Counted from the first letter of the stretch, positions 16,585 to 27,223 are shown. The stretch: 64,000 nucleotides of DNA from Burkholderia sp. Leaf177 (GCF_001424345.1 NZ_LMPF01000012.1:125662-189661); one strand, 5' to 3'. Numbers and translations: made by a program. Notes: generated by a model not told the origin, from the letters alone.

Positions 16585-17803
16585 GTCGACTCCTTATTGA
16601 AATGCCGGCTGGTTCGGTTGCCAGCACGCGCGTCTCCGCATTCATCTGGTCACTGGATGCGCGTGGCGTCGTGCGGACGCCAACTTGCTGAAAGAGCGCG
16701 TCCCATTTTTGCAGCACCGTATCTACCGAATATCGGTTACGAATCGATTGCGCCGCCCTCGACCCGAGTTCCGTGCGCAAGGAGTCGTCGACGAAAAGCC
16801 GGCGAAGGCCTTGTTCCAGCGCGTCCTTGTTGCCCGTGGGAATCAGCAGCCCGTCGCTGCCGTCGCGCATCAATTCGCGCGGGCCGCTACGGCAATCGAA
16901 CGAGATGGCTGCCACGCCGAGTGCCATGGCTTCCATGAGAGCCATTGGCAACCCTTCGAACCGCGATGTCAGAGCGAAGACGTCCGAACGCAGCATTTCG
17001 TTCCATGGCGAGTTTGTCTTGCCCGGGAGAAACACGCGCCCTGCAAGTCCTGCCGCCACGATCTGCGCCTCGAGCTCCGCACGCTTCACTCCTTCGCCCC
17101 ATATCCACAGTTCCCAAAGCGGGAACTCGCGGGCGAGCGAAGCGAAAGCGGCAATCAACACGTCATACTGTTTTTGCTCGTGCAGCCGTCCGACCGAAAC
17201 AAGCCGCCGTGCACGGTCTACTGGCGTGTTCATGTCAGTTTCGTCAAGCGCACTGGATGACTCCGACAGCGCAAACAATTCGCGCGGTAACGGATTGGGC
17301 ATGACGGTCAACCGCCGCACTGCCGGATTCGTTTTCTCGAACCTCGCTGCGGCGCTTTCCGTGAGCAACGTCACCATGCTTGCTCGAGGATAAGCATTGC
17401 GACACGCAATGCGCCAGAATCGCGAGCGTCCATCCGCCGATGGGTCGTTGTGCTCGCAAACAACCACCGGAACATGCAGTCCCGCTGACGCCACGATTGC
17501 AGCAACGTTCACGTTCGTCAGAAATGAAATGACCACGTCGTAGTCGCCGTCGCGAATCAGATTACGCAACGCGAGCAGACGCGTGACGTAACCTCGGAAT
17601 CCACGCCGGCGAACACCCGCCAGATCGGCGAGATAGACCAGACGCACACCATTTGCAAGGCGATAAAAACATTCGCCTCTTCCACTGAAGGTCAGGACCA
17701 GCGTCACGCTGTCGCCTCTTTGCGCCCACGCGTTGACAAGCGTCGAGGCGACCCGTTCCGCTCCGCCGCTACCCATCGAACTCACGAGCAACAGGATTTT
17801 CAT
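16577..17803 (-). CDS. GT4 glycosyltransferase
   Basis: This is a 408-residue GT-B glycosyltransferase. It begins KILLLVSSMGSGGAERVASTLVNAW and carries RRLVSVGRLHEQKQYDVLI and EX7E in SRFEGLPMALMEAMALG, close to WbbL/WcaL-like and GalNAc-transferring members. The ATG at 17803 overlaps the flippase stop (ATGA). The open frame runs further upstream, but that part is inside the flippase gene. The C-terminal ~25 residues are polar and probably flexible. Together with the two genes after it, it supplies three sugar additions after the initiating one, suggesting a repeat unit of about four sugars. Confidence 0.88.
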   Translation of the reverse strand: MKILLLVSSMGSGGAERVASTLVNAWAQRGDSVTLVLTFSGRGECFYRLANGVRLVYLADLAGVRRRGFRGYVTRLLALRNLIRDGDYDVVISFLTNVNVAAIVASAGLHVPVVVCEHNDPSADGRSRFWRIACRNAYPRASMVTLLTESAAARFEKTNPAVRRLTVMPNPLPRELFALSESSSALDETDMNTPVDRARRLVSVGRLHEQKQYDVLIAAFASLAREFPLWELWIWGEGVKRAELEAQIVAAGLAGRVFLPGKTNSPWNEMLRSDVFALTSRFEGLPMALMEAMALGVAAISFDCRSGPRELMRDGSDGLLIPTGNKDALEQGLRRLFVDDSLRTELGSRAAQSIRNRYSVDTVLQKWDALFQQVGVRTTPRASSDQMNAETRVLATEPAGISIRSRHE

Positions 17804-19161
17804 GACCGGTTCGCCGGCGCTGGGGCCCAGCGGTTCGTGTAACAAATATAGCAAAGCAACGTGGTCGCATGCATCAGCGCAGTGCCGGCAAGAATGCCGG
17901 GCACGCCTAGCCAATGACTCATCGCCACGTTGCCGATTACCTTCACGACAAAGCTCACCAGCGCGATCAAAGCCATTTCCCGGTAACGGCTGGCGCTGGC
18001 GAAGAGCGTCAGCAATACGAGCCCGGAAAAATAAAATGGCACCTGCGCCAAGCCCCACCGGAATAACTCGGCCACCGCGGCTGTATCTTGCGCATTGAAC
18101 GCGCCACGCTGGAACAGCAGCGCCACGAGATGCGGCGCCAGCAGCCATGCCACCAGCGCGACGGCCCCGCCAAGTAGAACCATCAGCAAGGTCCATTTAA
18201 GCGCGGTGCGTCGCGCGCGCAGTGAATCGCCGCTACCAATGATGTCCGACAGTATGGGCAACGTAGCCTGACTGATCGCCAGCGCTCCCATGCTCAGCAA
18301 AAGCGACAGCACACGGTTGGCATATCCGAGCGTGGCAATCGCGCCGTCGCCGAAACCGGCTACGAAATATTGGTCAAGTACGGGCGTGCAGCACATCACC
18401 ATCTGTCCCAGCGCGAGCACGCGCACGGCCCTGAAAATCCGCGTCCATTGTGGTGCTTTGAACGTGAGCCGCGGTCTGGAGCGGACTGGATCGATCCGCA
18501 CCGAGAGCGCGCGCACGACGAGCGTCTGAATGATGTATCCGCCCACTGTGCCGCAGATAAGTGGCAGCACTGCAGTGTGATCGCTTGCAAAGAGGACGAA
18601 GATCAGGACGAGACCGGCCGGCAGTCCGTCGAGCAGCGTATTGATATGCCGCTCTCGTGATTGCAGGCGCGACGCGTAAGCGCACGACAGAAGCATCAGC
18701 ACGCCGATAGGTGCCATCGTCAGCATCATCTGGCGGCAGATGGCCCGTGTCTCAAGAGAGAGGTTCGTTGCAATGAGATGCAACGCAAGTGGCCAGAATA
18801 CGTACAGGAGAATGGTGAACAGCACGCCGGCTGCGATTGCCCATGCTTCGAGCTCGCCGAGAAAACGCGCCTGATCATCGACTGATTGCTGATGCAGATT
18901 GACAAACACCGGCACCAGCACAATGCCGAACACGGTAGCCACTGCCACGGGCAGCCAGCTCACCAGCGCCATGGTCAGCTGGTAGGCATCGACTACGCCA
19001 CCTGTTCCGTACCGGTAGGCGATCGCCATTTCCTTGAAGGCGCCCGCGCATCGGCCGGCGAGCACGAAGACCGATATGCGCATCGCTCCACGGGCGATCC
19101 GCAAGTGGTCAGGATGAATCTGCAGGAGCTTGACTCGCCACGCGCCGAATTGGGGAATCAC
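17800..19161 (-). CDS. MurJ/MviN-like polysaccharide flippase
   Basis: This 453-residue membrane protein has about 12-14 helices and belongs to the MOP superfamily. The stretch GFGDGAIATLGYANRVLSLLLSMGALAISQATLPILSD (read in pieces) and LLFQRGAFNAQDT are typical of MurJ/MviN rather than of classical Wzx. It probably flips the undecaprenyl-linked repeat unit. The start is a GTG at 19161 behind a strong GGGGAGGTGA that overlaps the end of the epimerase gene. A housekeeping MurJ would not be expected inside a polysaccharide operon, so this is taken as the locus's own flippase. Confidence 0.82.
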   Translation of the reverse strand: MIPQFGAWRVKLLQIHPDHLRIARGAMRISVFVLAGRCAGAFKEMAIAYRYGTGGVVDAYQLTMALVSWLPVAVATVFGIVLVPVFVNLHQQSVDDQARFLGELEAWAIAAGVLFTILLYVFWPLALHLIATNLSLETRAICRQMMLTMAPIGVLMLLSCAYASRLQSRERHINTLLDGLPAGLVLIFVLFASDHTAVLPLICGTVGGYIIQTLVVRALSVRIDPVRSRPRLTFKAPQWTRIFRAVRVLALGQMVMCCTPVLDQYFVAGFGDGAIATLGYANRVLSLLLSMGALAISQATLPILSDIIGSGDSLRARRTALKWTLLMVLLGGAVALVAWLLAPHLVALLFQRGAFNAQDTAAVAELFRWGLAQVPFYFSGLVLLTLFASASRYREMALIALVSFVVKVIGNVAMSHWLGVPGILAGTALMHATTLLCYICYTNRWAPAPANRS

Positions 19162-19165
19162 ACGC

Positions 19166-20257
19166 TCACCTCCCCGCCCTGCGCATGCCCGTACTTAAAC
19201 CAATGTCTTCTTCCTCGAAACAAGCACGCTCCGCGACAAACCGCACGTACCATGGCATCGCCAACCGGATTCCTTCGAGAAGCGGTATCTTGCGTTCGTA
19301 GCCCAACAGCTGTTCAGCCTTATCCACATTCGCTTGCGAATGACGGATATCACCGGCGCGAGCAGGACCATACACGGGGCCATGCTCGCGCAATGCAACA
19401 CCGTGACCGGCGAGCGTTTCTTTTAAGTAGTCATACAACTGGTTGAGCGTGGTGCGATCGCCGACCGCGACGTTATAGACCTGGTCGCGGCTCGAGTCGT
19501 CTGCCAAGGCTGCGAGCAAATTGGCCTGAACCGCATTGTCGATGAAACAGAAATCGCGGCTGGTCTCGCCATCGCCGTGGATCAGGACTTCGTCGCCGTT
19601 GATGAGCGCCGCCGTCCAGCGCGGAATCACGGCAGCGTACGCCCCTTCGGGGTCCTGGCGCTGTCCGAATACATTGAAGTAGCGAAGACCGATAGTACGG
19701 AGACCATAATTTCTAGCAAACACCGACGCATACAGTTCGTTTGCATACTTGGTGACTGCGTAGGGAGAAAGCGGCTGGCCAATGTGATCTTCCACTTTCG
19801 GCAAACCCGGATGGTCCCCGTAAGTGGAACTCGACGCCGCGTAGGTAAAACTTTTCACCTGCGCGTCGCGCGCTGCAACCAGCATGTTCAGATGGCCGCT
19901 GACATTGACTTCGTGCGTGGTGATCGGATCCTGTACCGAGCGCGGAACCGAGCCGAGCGCGGCCTGATGCAGCACGTGGTCCACATCGCGTACCGCAGCT
20001 TCGCAATCCCTAAGCCGTCTGATGTCGCCTTCCAAAAATGAAAAGCGCTGCCACTGGGCAGTGCTGACGAGCGAGCACACTTCATCGAGATTTCGACGAT
20101 GCCCGGTTGCGAAGTTGTCCAAGCCTACGACGCGCTGATTCAACTTGAGCAGCGTTTCCAGCAGATTCGAGCCGATGAAACCCGCAACACCCGTCACCAG
20201 CCACGTTTGTGGGTATCGGGCAAGATCGCGCCGTATGCGTTCGTAGCGGTTTAACAT
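19166..20257 (-). CDS. tviC: UDP-N-acetylglucosamine 4-epimerase, TviC/WbpP type
   Basis: This 363-residue extended short-chain dehydrogenase has the NAD site [11 protein letters not shown] (about residues 22-32), the catalytic Ser in ASSSTYGD and YAVTK in [14 protein letters not shown]. Length and blocks such as [14 protein letters not shown] and [14 protein letters not shown] match TviC/WbpP. These enzymes convert UDP-GlcNAc and UDP-GalNAc, or their uronic acids. The ATG at 20257 has TAGGAGCC upstream. Next to the TviB-like dehydrogenase it completes a route from UDP-GlcNAc to UDP-GalNAcA. The symbol is by family resemblance, not proven orthology. Confidence 0.85.
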   Translation of the reverse strand: MLNRYERIRRDLARYPQTWLVTGVAGFIGSNLLETLLKLNQRVVGLDNFATGHRRNLDEVCSLVSTAQWQRFSFLEGDIRRLRDCEAAVRDVDHVLHQAALGSVPRSVQDPITTHEVNVSGHLNMLVAARDAQVKSFTYAASSSTYGDHPGLPKVEDHIGQPLSPYAVTKYANELYASVFARNYGLRTIGLRYFNVFGQRQDPEGAYAAVIPRWTAALINGDEVLIHGDGETSRDFCFIDNAVQANLLAALADDSSRDQVYNVAVGDRTTLNQLYDYLKETLAGHGVALREHGPVYGPARAGDIRHSQANVDKAEQLLGYERKIPLLEGIRLAMPWYVRFVAERACFEEEDIGLSTGMRRAGR

Positions 20258-20311
20258 CGACGGCTCCTACGGGTCACGTTGCTTTAATCTCGATCGTGGA
20301 CATTCCGGACG

Positions 20312-21589
20312 TCACAGGCGCAGGTCGCTCGCCTCGGCAGGCAGCACATATTTCAGGTCGTACAGCACGTGCCGCGATTTGCCGAACGAGCGCAACTTCT
20401 CGGCGCCCCACTCCACGAACTGACGATGCGCAACGGCAACAACGGTTGCGTCATATATGCCTTGTGCGGGTTCATCGATAGGATCGAGCCCGTATTCGTG
20501 TCGAGCTTCCTCCTTCGATACCCATGGATCGAACACATCGACGAGCACTCCGTAGCGCTTCAGGCCGTTCACCACATCGACCACCCGCGTGTTGCGAAGA
20601 TCAGGACAGTTTTCCTTGAACGAGAGGCCAAGCAGCAGCACCCGCGCGCCGGTGATGTGAATGTCGTGGCGCGTCAACGCCTGAATCAACTGCGCGACGA
20701 CGTAGTCTCCCATGCTGTCGTTCAATCGCCGCCCCGCGAGGATGATCTCCGGGTGATAACCGATCGACTGGGCCATGTGCGTCAGATAATAAGGATCGAC
20801 GCCAATGCAATGACCGCCTACAAGGCCGGGCCGGAAAGGCAGGAAATTCCACTTGGTGCCCGCTGCAAGCAACACCGCCTCCGTGTCCAGACCGAGCTTG
20901 TTGAAGATGATGGAGAGTTCATTGACAAGTGCAATGTTGAGATCGCGTTGCGTATTCTCGATCACCTTCGCGGCCTCGGCGACGCGAATGCTGCTCGCCT
21001 TGTGCGTGCCTGCCGTGATGATTTCCTGATAAAGCGCATCAACTACATCGGCAATTTCAGGCGTTGAGCCAGAGGTGATCTTGCGAATGTCGCTGACGCG
21101 ATGCGCCTTGTCGCCCGGATTGATCCGCTCCGGGCTGTAGCCCGCGAAAAAATCCACGTTGTACTTCAGGCCGGACACGCGCTCGAGCAGCGGTACGCAT
21201 TCATCTTCGGTCGCGCCGGGATAGACCGTCGATTCGTAGATCACGATATCGCCCGGCTTCAATACAGACCCTATGGTTTCAGTTGCCCTGATCAGCGGAC
21301 CGAGGTCTGGCCGCTTGAAGCGATCTATTGGCGTAGGCACCGTCGCAATGAACACGTTGCACGCCCGGAGCTTTTCCATGTCGTACGTGAAAGTCAGGCC
21401 GCGTGAGGCAGCCAGTTCTTCCGGGCTGATCTCGAGCGTAGCGTCGCGTCCCTCGAGCAGACTCGAAATGCGCGCGCGGTTGATATCGAATCCAAGTACG
21501 GAACGGCGTTTTCCAAACTCCACCGCCAAAGGCAAGCCCACGTACCCCAAGCCGACCACCGCGACGCTCAGATCATGTGACGCACGCAT
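20312..21589 (-). CDS. tviB: UDP-N-acetylhexosamine 6-dehydrogenase, TviB/WbpO type
   Basis: This 425-residue enzyme belongs to the UDP-glucose/GDP-mannose dehydrogenase family. [19 protein letters not shown] is the NAD site and [14 protein letters not shown] carries the catalytic Cys. IATVPTPID and the C-terminal [16 protein letters not shown] are typical of the WbpO/TviB/WbpA branch that oxidises N-acetylated sugars. The expected product is UDP-GlcNAcA or UDP-GalNAcA. The ATG at 21589 sits behind AAAGGAGA. It is the first gene of the leftward operon through the three glycosyltransferases. It is the main reason to predict an acidic amino-sugar polymer. Confidence 0.88.
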   Translation of the reverse strand: MRASHDLSVAVVGLGYVGLPLAVEFGKRRSVLGFDINRARISSLLEGRDATLEISPEELAASRGLTFTYDMEKLRACNVFIATVPTPIDRFKRPDLGPLIRATETIGSVLKPGDIVIYESTVYPGATEDECVPLLERVSGLKYNVDFFAGYSPERINPGDKAHRVSDIRKITSGSTPEIADVVDALYQEIITAGTHKASSIRVAEAAKVIENTQRDLNIALVNELSIIFNKLGLDTEAVLLAAGTKWNFLPFRPGLVGGHCIGVDPYYLTHMAQSIGYHPEIILAGRRLNDSMGDYVVAQLIQALTRHDIHITGARVLLLGLSFKENCPDLRNTRVVDVVNGLKRYGVLVDVFDPWVSKEEARHEYGLDPIDEPAQGIYDATVVAVAHRQFVEWGAEKLRSFGKSRHVLYDLKYVLPAEASDLRL

Positions 21590-21670
21590 AACCGATCTCC
21601 TTTAAAGCAAGCATGCCGTTCGAGCGGCCGTTGCGGCCGTCGCAATGAGGTGATTGCTGCCGTGAGGTAT

Positions 21671-23917
21671 TTAGTGCGACGGACCGCCGTAGTCATATGC
21701 AGCGTATGAGCGGCTGCCATAGCGTCGCGCAAGTGCGTAGTCGGTCGTGTTCATGTTGGTCCCGTTCAACAGCACGCCATTCACTTTTGCACCGGTCTGC
21801 GCGAGCCGCTTGATCGACTCCTCGAGCTCGCCTGAACGCGTGTCGGCAAAACGCGCGACCAGGAACAGCAATCCGGCGGCGGGCACCATGATCCCCGCGT
21901 CGGAGACCACGAGCACAGGCGGCACGTCGATGATCACGACGTCGTAGCGCGCAGAGACGGTCGAAACGATCTCGCGGAATCTCGGCAACATCACCAGTTC
22001 AGATGGATCGGCCGGATACGGGCCCGTTTGCAGCACATCCAGACGCGGAAGCACGTCTTGCGCAATTGCGGCGTCGAGCGCGCACGTGTCCGCCAGAACG
22101 TCAGAGAGCCCAACGCCCGGCGTGAGTCCCACGTATCGATGTACGCGTCCCTTGCGCAGGTCCGCGTCGATAAGCAGAACGCGCTTGCCGCCCGATGCAA
22201 ACAGCGCAGCCAGATTGACCGAGAGGAACGACTTGCCAATGCCGGGCAATGGACCCGTCAGCATCACCACGTTGTTCCGCGCGCCGATCAGCGCGAACTG
22301 GAGCGCCGAGCGCAGGATGCGCAGCGCTTCTATCGACGGATCTTTCGGGTCGATAGAGGCAAGCAGCAGATTCTCATAACTCTTCTCCTTCATCTTTCTA
22401 TCCAGCATCTCTTGCTTGGCGCTTTGCGGAATGGTCGCGACCACGTTGAGTCCCGTCGCCACTTCGATTTCCCGCGAATCCGTCACGCCACGGAAGATAT
22501 AGTCGCGCGCGAGCGCAAGTCCGATACCGGCGAACATGCCAAACACCGTCGAGACAAGTATGACCAGCCACTTCACCGGTTTGACCGGCCGCTCCGGGAC
22601 ATCGGCAATATCGATCAGTTGTGCGGACCCCGCTTTGCCTGCCTGAATGACGCGCAGCTGTTCAATGTTATTGCGAAGCGCCGTGTACAAGTCGGTATTG
22701 ACACGCACGTCCCGCATTAGGCGCATGGCGCCCTGCTGCTCCGTTGGCATTGCCTTGACTTGCAGGCTCAGGTCATCGATATACCGCTGCGCTGCAGCGA
22801 TCTGCTTGTCGAGCGAGATCACCGTTGGATAGGTGCGGGAAAACGTCGCCATCAAGGTGTCGCGCCGGCGCTGAAGGTCGATCATTTGCGTGGTTGCATC
22901 TGCACTGCGCTGCAAGAGCAGCCGCGCCTCTTCGTTCATGTCGAGCAGCGCGTGACCATTACGATAGTTGTTATAAGCGTCTTCGGCTTCCCTGACCTGA
23001 CGCGCCATGGTCGGCAACTGGCTCTGCAAATAATCGAGGGAATTTTTCGCAATAACTGCCTTGCGTGCTGCATTCCATTGCTCGTACTGACGGCCGATCT
23101 CGTTGATTGTGTCCGACGCGCGAACCGCGTCGGGACTTTCTAGCGAGACTTTCAGCACACTTGATTTAGCCCCTTGCTCCTTGATCTTCACGCTTTTCTG
23201 CAGATGGTCGATCGTTAGTTGACGCGACTCACGCTTTAAGTCGAACGTGGCCCCGGAACGTCCATTCAGTGCGTCTACGCGCAGTGCAATCGGTCCCCGG
23301 CCAGTTTCAAAGTTGGCGAGCTCGCCTACCCGGCCCGTCGCGCCTTGCTCTGGAAGGCCTGGACCGCTGAGGGAATAACTTCCGTCAGAAAGCGCCTTGA
23401 GCGTGTAGTTTTCGCCCAGCATCTTTTGGGGAACTTCGAACGCGCTGACCTTGACGGACTCATTGCCCCATACATAGCCGCCCGTGCCCATCAGCCCAGG
23501 CTCGGAGAGCGAATCAGCGCGGCGTGCCAGCCACTCTCCGATCACCGGGAAGTAATGCGGCTTCACATAGACGCTGAGGTTGCGTGCTTCAACGGCGCGC
23601 GCCACTATGAAACGCGAGCCGATTACTTGCATTTCGCTTTCCGCGGACGACTTCTCGTCGAAACCCGGGGAGATGTTGTTGATGATCTCGTTGCCATCCT
23701 GCCGTGACGCTCCGCCGGCAGAGTCGTCCACCTTGATCAGCACACTGGCTTCATAGATAGACGGAGAGAGAAACGCATAAGCCACACCGAGCACCACGAA
23801 AATTACAGTAGTGACGATGATCATCACGCGATATTGAATGAGTGCGTCGAGGATCGAAGCAATGCGCGCTTGCTCCGTGTGATCGAAGCCCGGTTCTCCT
23901 GCGGAAGCTTGTCTCAT
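21671..23917 (-). CDS. Wzc-like polysaccharide co-polymerase / tyrosine autokinase
   Basis: This 748-residue inner-membrane protein controls polymer length and export. The N-terminal Wzz domain begins with a helix at about residues 28-50 (VMIIVTTVIFVVLGVAYAFL) and a second helix lies near 480 (WLVILVSTVFGMFAGIGLAL). Coiled-coil segments lie between, including the PTVISLDKQIAAAQ region. The BY-kinase domain has Walker A GPLPGIGKS, Walker A' LLIDADLRKG and VIIDVPPV. The C-terminal tail is Tyr-rich (Tyr in TDYALARRYGSRSYAAYDYG), the usual autophosphorylation cluster. The ATG at 23917 has a GGGGAAAG site. Its normal partners, Wza and the Wzb phosphatase, are not in this window. Confidence 0.9.
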   Translation of the reverse strand: MRQASAGEPGFDHTEQARIASILDALIQYRVMIIVTTVIFVVLGVAYAFLSPSIYEASVLIKVDDSAGGASRQDGNEIINNISPGFDEKSSAESEMQVIGSRFIVARAVEARNLSVYVKPHYFPVIGEWLARRADSLSEPGLMGTGGYVWGNESVKVSAFEVPQKMLGENYTLKALSDGSYSLSGPGLPEQGATGRVGELANFETGRGPIALRVDALNGRSGATFDLKRESRQLTIDHLQKSVKIKEQGAKSSVLKVSLESPDAVRASDTINEIGRQYEQWNAARKAVIAKNSLDYLQSQLPTMARQVREAEDAYNNYRNGHALLDMNEEARLLLQRSADATTQMIDLQRRRDTLMATFSRTYPTVISLDKQIAAAQRYIDDLSLQVKAMPTEQQGAMRLMRDVRVNTDLYTALRNNIEQLRVIQAGKAGSAQLIDIADVPERPVKPVKWLVILVSTVFGMFAGIGLALARDYIFRGVTDSREIEVATGLNVVATIPQSAKQEMLDRKMKEKSYENLLLASIDPKDPSIEALRILRSALQFALIGARNNVVMLTGPLPGIGKSFLSVNLAALFASGGKRVLLIDADLRKGRVHRYVGLTPGVGLSDVLADTCALDAAIAQDVLPRLDVLQTGPYPADPSELVMLPRFREIVSTVSARYDVVIIDVPPVLVVSDAGIMVPAAGLLFLVARFADTRSGELEESIKRLAQTGAKVNGVLLNGTNMNTTDYALARRYGSRSYAAYDYGGPSH

Positions 23918-24836
23918 ACTTTCCCCGCCTTGTTTGTTACGGACTGCTAACCCGTACAAGCGTATCTCACCCTATCAGCAGCATTCGGCGTCATATGTGC
24001 GGGAGTGCACACTAGCGATCTGGAAGAACCGGACCTTAAAACTTCATGAATGCAGCGACTTTCGATTAACACTTTTAGATGTCATCTATTCAGATAACAC
24101 GTCATCCAAAAGGCTCCCCTTCACGACATCCGCCGATGGTCCTGCCAATCCATATCGCGAAGCAACTTCGATTTACGCCCTGAGTAACAGGCGTTCAATC
24201 TTAGGAATTGTGTTCATCAAGACGAATACCACTCGAAACCTTCCAACTTCGACGGATTCCACCCGGCTTTAACCAAGCGCATCGGCATAGATCAACGATT
24301 CTTAAAACCGCGCCTAAGGAGAGAAAGCATATTCACGAAAATACCGCCCGAAAAACATCAGGCCATACCCTGTAATCGAGTTGGATAACTAGATTCGTCG
24401 AGCAATCCTAACTTCATATTTTTCATAACATTGCGATTACCAAACACCGTAGTTTTAGCGTCGTCTCCATGACTATCGACGCTATGTTCGATAGCCCACA
24501 TTAAGCCGATCAGGTGTAAAAAAAATATGCTAAGGAGGCGGATTGAAAACGTTTTAGATAACCCAATGAATGGAGTTAGCGCTGCTAAGCGCTGCGAACA
24601 ATGAAGGTAAACCGCAATATAGATCGGCGTTGAAACGGACAGTTTTTTGCCTATGATAAAAGACGCCTACAGGCACAACGTATCGCACGACGTCAATGAC
24701 GGTTGTCAGTACCAACTAATACGATCTCCGTTGAACGCTGGAGCTCTCAATGCGATTTCAGGGACGTTAAACTCGCCAGGAGTTAAACGCCGAACGTCGA
24801 AAATCGACTCACCGCTGTGTCGCCGGGCTGGAAACC
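23918..24836. promoter_or_regulatory. 919-base divergent region between wzc-like and wecA-like genes
   Basis: I find no supportable gene here. The sequence is clearly AT-richer than its flanks. It must contain promoters for the kinase gene (leftward) and the initiating transferase (rightward). A 10-base palindrome AAAACGTTTT (24546-24555) and the nested repeat TTAGCGCTGCTAA at about 24576 are visible. TAAGGAGG at about 24531 resembles a ribosome site but leads only to very short frames. An untranslated leader or small RNA would be possible. Confidence 0.35.
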
Positions 24837-25973
24837 ATGTTTAACCTTGCGCTAAGCTTTGTCAGTTCATTTCTCGTCACCATGCTGATAGTCCGATACG
24901 CCGGGCGATTCGGCAGCACGTTGATAGATTACGATCTCGACGCAGTGCAAAAGAATCACAAGTATCCCGTTCCTCGCGTTGGAGGGTTGGGGATAGTGTG
25001 TGCAACTTGCGTGACCTGTACGATAGGCGCGTTATTCGGATCAAATCCTCGCGGCGAAACCATGATGCTGATCTGCGCCGCAGCACCGCCGTTCTGTAGT
25101 GGTTTTCTGGAAGACACGACCAAGCGTGTGACCCCGCGCGCCCGCTTGTTCAGCGCATTGGGCGGCGCGGTGATTGGCGCTTATTTGCTTCAGGCAGTGA
25201 TCGCGCGCGTGGATCTGCCAATGATCGACAACTGGCTCGCCATGTCGCCGCTGGCTATCGGCCTGACCATGGTGGCCGTTGCCGGTTTGACGAACGCCAT
25301 GAATATTGTCGATGGAATGAACGGCCTTGCATCCGTGACGGCGATTCTTATCTTCGGGTCGATCGGTTATGTTGCACACGAGGTCGGTGACTGGTTTGCA
25401 ATGAGCGTGGCGCTTACTATGGTTGGCGCGATCCTCGGCTTCGCGATCTGGAACTATCCAACGGCCTACATTTTCCTGGGGGATGGCGGCGCATACTTTG
25501 TGGGATTCGTGATGGCCGAACTTTTGGTCGTATTAATAGTAAGACATCCTAACGTCTGCTCCTGGTATGCCGCGGTGGTCGCAATCTATCCGCTCTTCGA
25601 AACGATCTTCTCGATTTATCGGCGGCGCATGCTCAAAGGACGCTCGGTCAGCCAACCAGACGGATTGCATCTGCATACAATCGTGTACAAACGCATTGCA
25701 CGCCGAGGCGCGCGTTCAGAAGATACCGGCGTGCGTGATCGCGGAAACCCTAATACATCGCCTTACCTCTGGACGCTCGCGCTTGTTGGCATTGTTCCGG
25801 CTACGCTTTTTTATCAGAGTCCAACGGTCCTTGCCTGCGCGGCGCTCGCGTTCGTGATCACTTACCTTTGGTTATATCGCTGCGTTGTTCGTTTCAAAAC
25901 ACCGCACTGGATGATCCCGGGTCATGGCGGGGTAATCGAAGCGGCCGCTGCGGAGAAAACGCGGCATAGATAA
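24837..25973 (+). CDS. WecA/MraY-family undecaprenyl-phosphate sugar-1-phosphate transferase
   Basis: This 378-residue membrane protein has about 10-11 helices and belongs to the polyprenyl-phosphate N-acetylhexosamine-1-phosphate transferase family. Motifs in order: HKYPVPRVGGLG after helix 1, TNAMNIVDGMNGLA, the metal-site loop FLGDGGAYFVG, and IYRRRMLKGRSVSQPDGLHLHTIV. It loads the first HexNAc-1-phosphate onto undecaprenyl phosphate and so starts the repeat unit. The ATG at 24837 has GGAAAC just upstream. The last ~30 residues are a charged tail. It is transcribed away from the kinase gene and is convergent with the next acetyltransferase. Confidence 0.88.
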   Translation: MFNLALSFVSSFLVTMLIVRYAGRFGSTLIDYDLDAVQKNHKYPVPRVGGLGIVCATCVTCTIGALFGSNPRGETMMLICAAAPPFCSGFLEDTTKRVTPRARLFSALGGAVIGAYLLQAVIARVDLPMIDNWLAMSPLAIGLTMVAVAGLTNAMNIVDGMNGLASVTAILIFGSIGYVAHEVGDWFAMSVALTMVGAILGFAIWNYPTAYIFLGDGGAYFVGFVMAELLVVLIVRHPNVCSWYAAVVAIYPLFETIFSIYRRRMLKGRSVSQPDGLHLHTIVYKRIARRGARSEDTGVRDRGNPNTSPYLWTLALVGIVPATLFYQSPTVLACAALAFVITYLWLYRCVVRFKTPHWMIPGHGGVIEAAAAEKTRHR

Positions 25974-25993
25974 CCGTTACTTGTCCTTTGGCT

Positions 25994-27133
25994 TCACGAC
26001 GCGTCGGCTTCGAGGACTTCCGGCGTCTGCCTGCCTGCAACACGTCCCGCCATAAGGCGCAGGCTCTTTACGCCTTGCTTCGCGGCATGGCCCGAACGCC
26101 CCCATACGGTTGGCAGCACGAGGAACGAGGCAGTCGTGTACGAAAGCCCGCCGGTCCACGAAAATTTGTAGCTCTGATCGCCCGGACCGAAATCGAAATC
26201 AAGCCCGCGATCGTAAGCCCACTTTACGCAGTCGTCGATCAGTACCGTGCCTGGCGAAAGCCGCGCAACCTCTCGGTCGTAAGTGTTGGCGAGAAGGTAA
26301 GCGCACGCGGCGTTCACTGCAATGATGTTCATGGCGCACGGCTCGCCGTTTAATGTCAGCACGAACAAGCGGAATTCGCCTGCATCGGGTGAGGCCTGGG
26401 ACAACAAGGCATTCCAGAATGCGCGGCTGGATTCCGAAAACACCCACTGACTATTCAGACCGTTGTGGCGAGCCCATTCGCGCTTGTGCAGGACGAACCA
26501 GTCTATAAGCGGCTGGAGTCGTGCATCGTTTGCTTCGACCATATCGATACTGATCGCACCATGTGAAGCAAGCCGCTTTTTCAAGTACAGCGGGCGGGTT
26601 CTAGACCGGCCTGGCCGAGAGCGACAAAAGGCTTCCCAATCTTGCTCGCTTCGCAACATTGCATAAGGCGTCGGTTCTTCTTGCAAGCGGCGCGCAATAT
26701 TCTCGCGAGTTGCATAGCGGTGCAATAAAGACGTCGCGCGAATACGCCATAGCTGGAAAACATCGGCGCCGGTTGATTTCAGCGCCGCGCGCCAGGTGGC
26801 CCTGACGAGTTCGTCTCTATCGTCGTCAGGTGCGGCAAGGATATCGCTGGGAGCGCGGTTTTCGGGGCCTAGCGGCGTCGCGTATTTCCAGCAGATATTC
26901 CTGAACGTAACGAGCGGCCAAATAGCGACGAGCCTTCCATCGCGTCGACCTGTCACACAATGAAGCTTTCGTCGAGCGACGGTGTCATCCGTCTCGAGCG
27001 CGCTGTTGCAAAAGGCAAACGACTGAAAGTATTCACCTTTCGCGCAGCGCCAGAGATCGTCCCATTCAGGCTGAAGTGCGCGGAAGCCATCGACCGTTCG
27101 CACGGTTTCAAACGCAAGGGCTTCGGTTGACAT
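25994..27133 (-). CDS. CelD-like GNAT acetyltransferase
   Basis: This 379-residue soluble protein is a paralogue of the gene at 9784-11004. Shared features are WDDLWRCAKGEYFQSFAFC near the start, LHKREWAR, LTLNGEPCAMNIIAV and LDFDFGPGDQSYKFSWT near the end, the GNAT acyl-CoA region. The start is the ATG at 27133 behind CAGGAG; the open frame before it lacks a ribosome site. It lies 90 bases after the polymerase gene on the same strand and is probably co-transcribed with it. It is a likely sugar N- or O-acyltransferase of the same pathway; donor and target are unknown. Confidence 0.75.
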   Translation of the reverse strand: MSTEALAFETVRTVDGFRALQPEWDDLWRCAKGEYFQSFAFCNSALETDDTVARRKLHCVTGRRDGRLVAIWPLVTFRNICWKYATPLGPENRAPSDILAAPDDDRDELVRATWRAALKSTGADVFQLWRIRATSLLHRYATRENIARRLQEEPTPYAMLRSEQDWEAFCRSRPGRSRTRPLYLKKRLASHGAISIDMVEANDARLQPLIDWFVLHKREWARHNGLNSQWVFSESSRAFWNALLSQASPDAGEFRLFVLTLNGEPCAMNIIAVNAACAYLLANTYDREVARLSPGTVLIDDCVKWAYDRGLDFDFGPGDQSYKFSWTGGLSYTTASFLVLPTVWGRSGHAAKQGVKSLRLMAGRVAGRQTPEVLEADAS

Positions 27134-27223
27134 CGGTGTGCTCCTGAAAGAGCGAAACGATTGTTCCATAGCAAGCGTAGCGCTGCTTTCGATACATGGC
27201 CTTGTAAACATCGGCGCCACGAA

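Noticed and set aside
17804-18196. Upstream extension of the third glycosyltransferase
   Set aside because: It lies within the flippase coding region; the ATG at 17803 gives the canonical GT4 start and overlaps the flippase stop.
24566-24604. Very short frame after TAAGGAGG in the central polysaccharide gap
   Set aside because: Only 12 codons with the ATG about 27 bases from the GGAGG; distance and length do not support translation.
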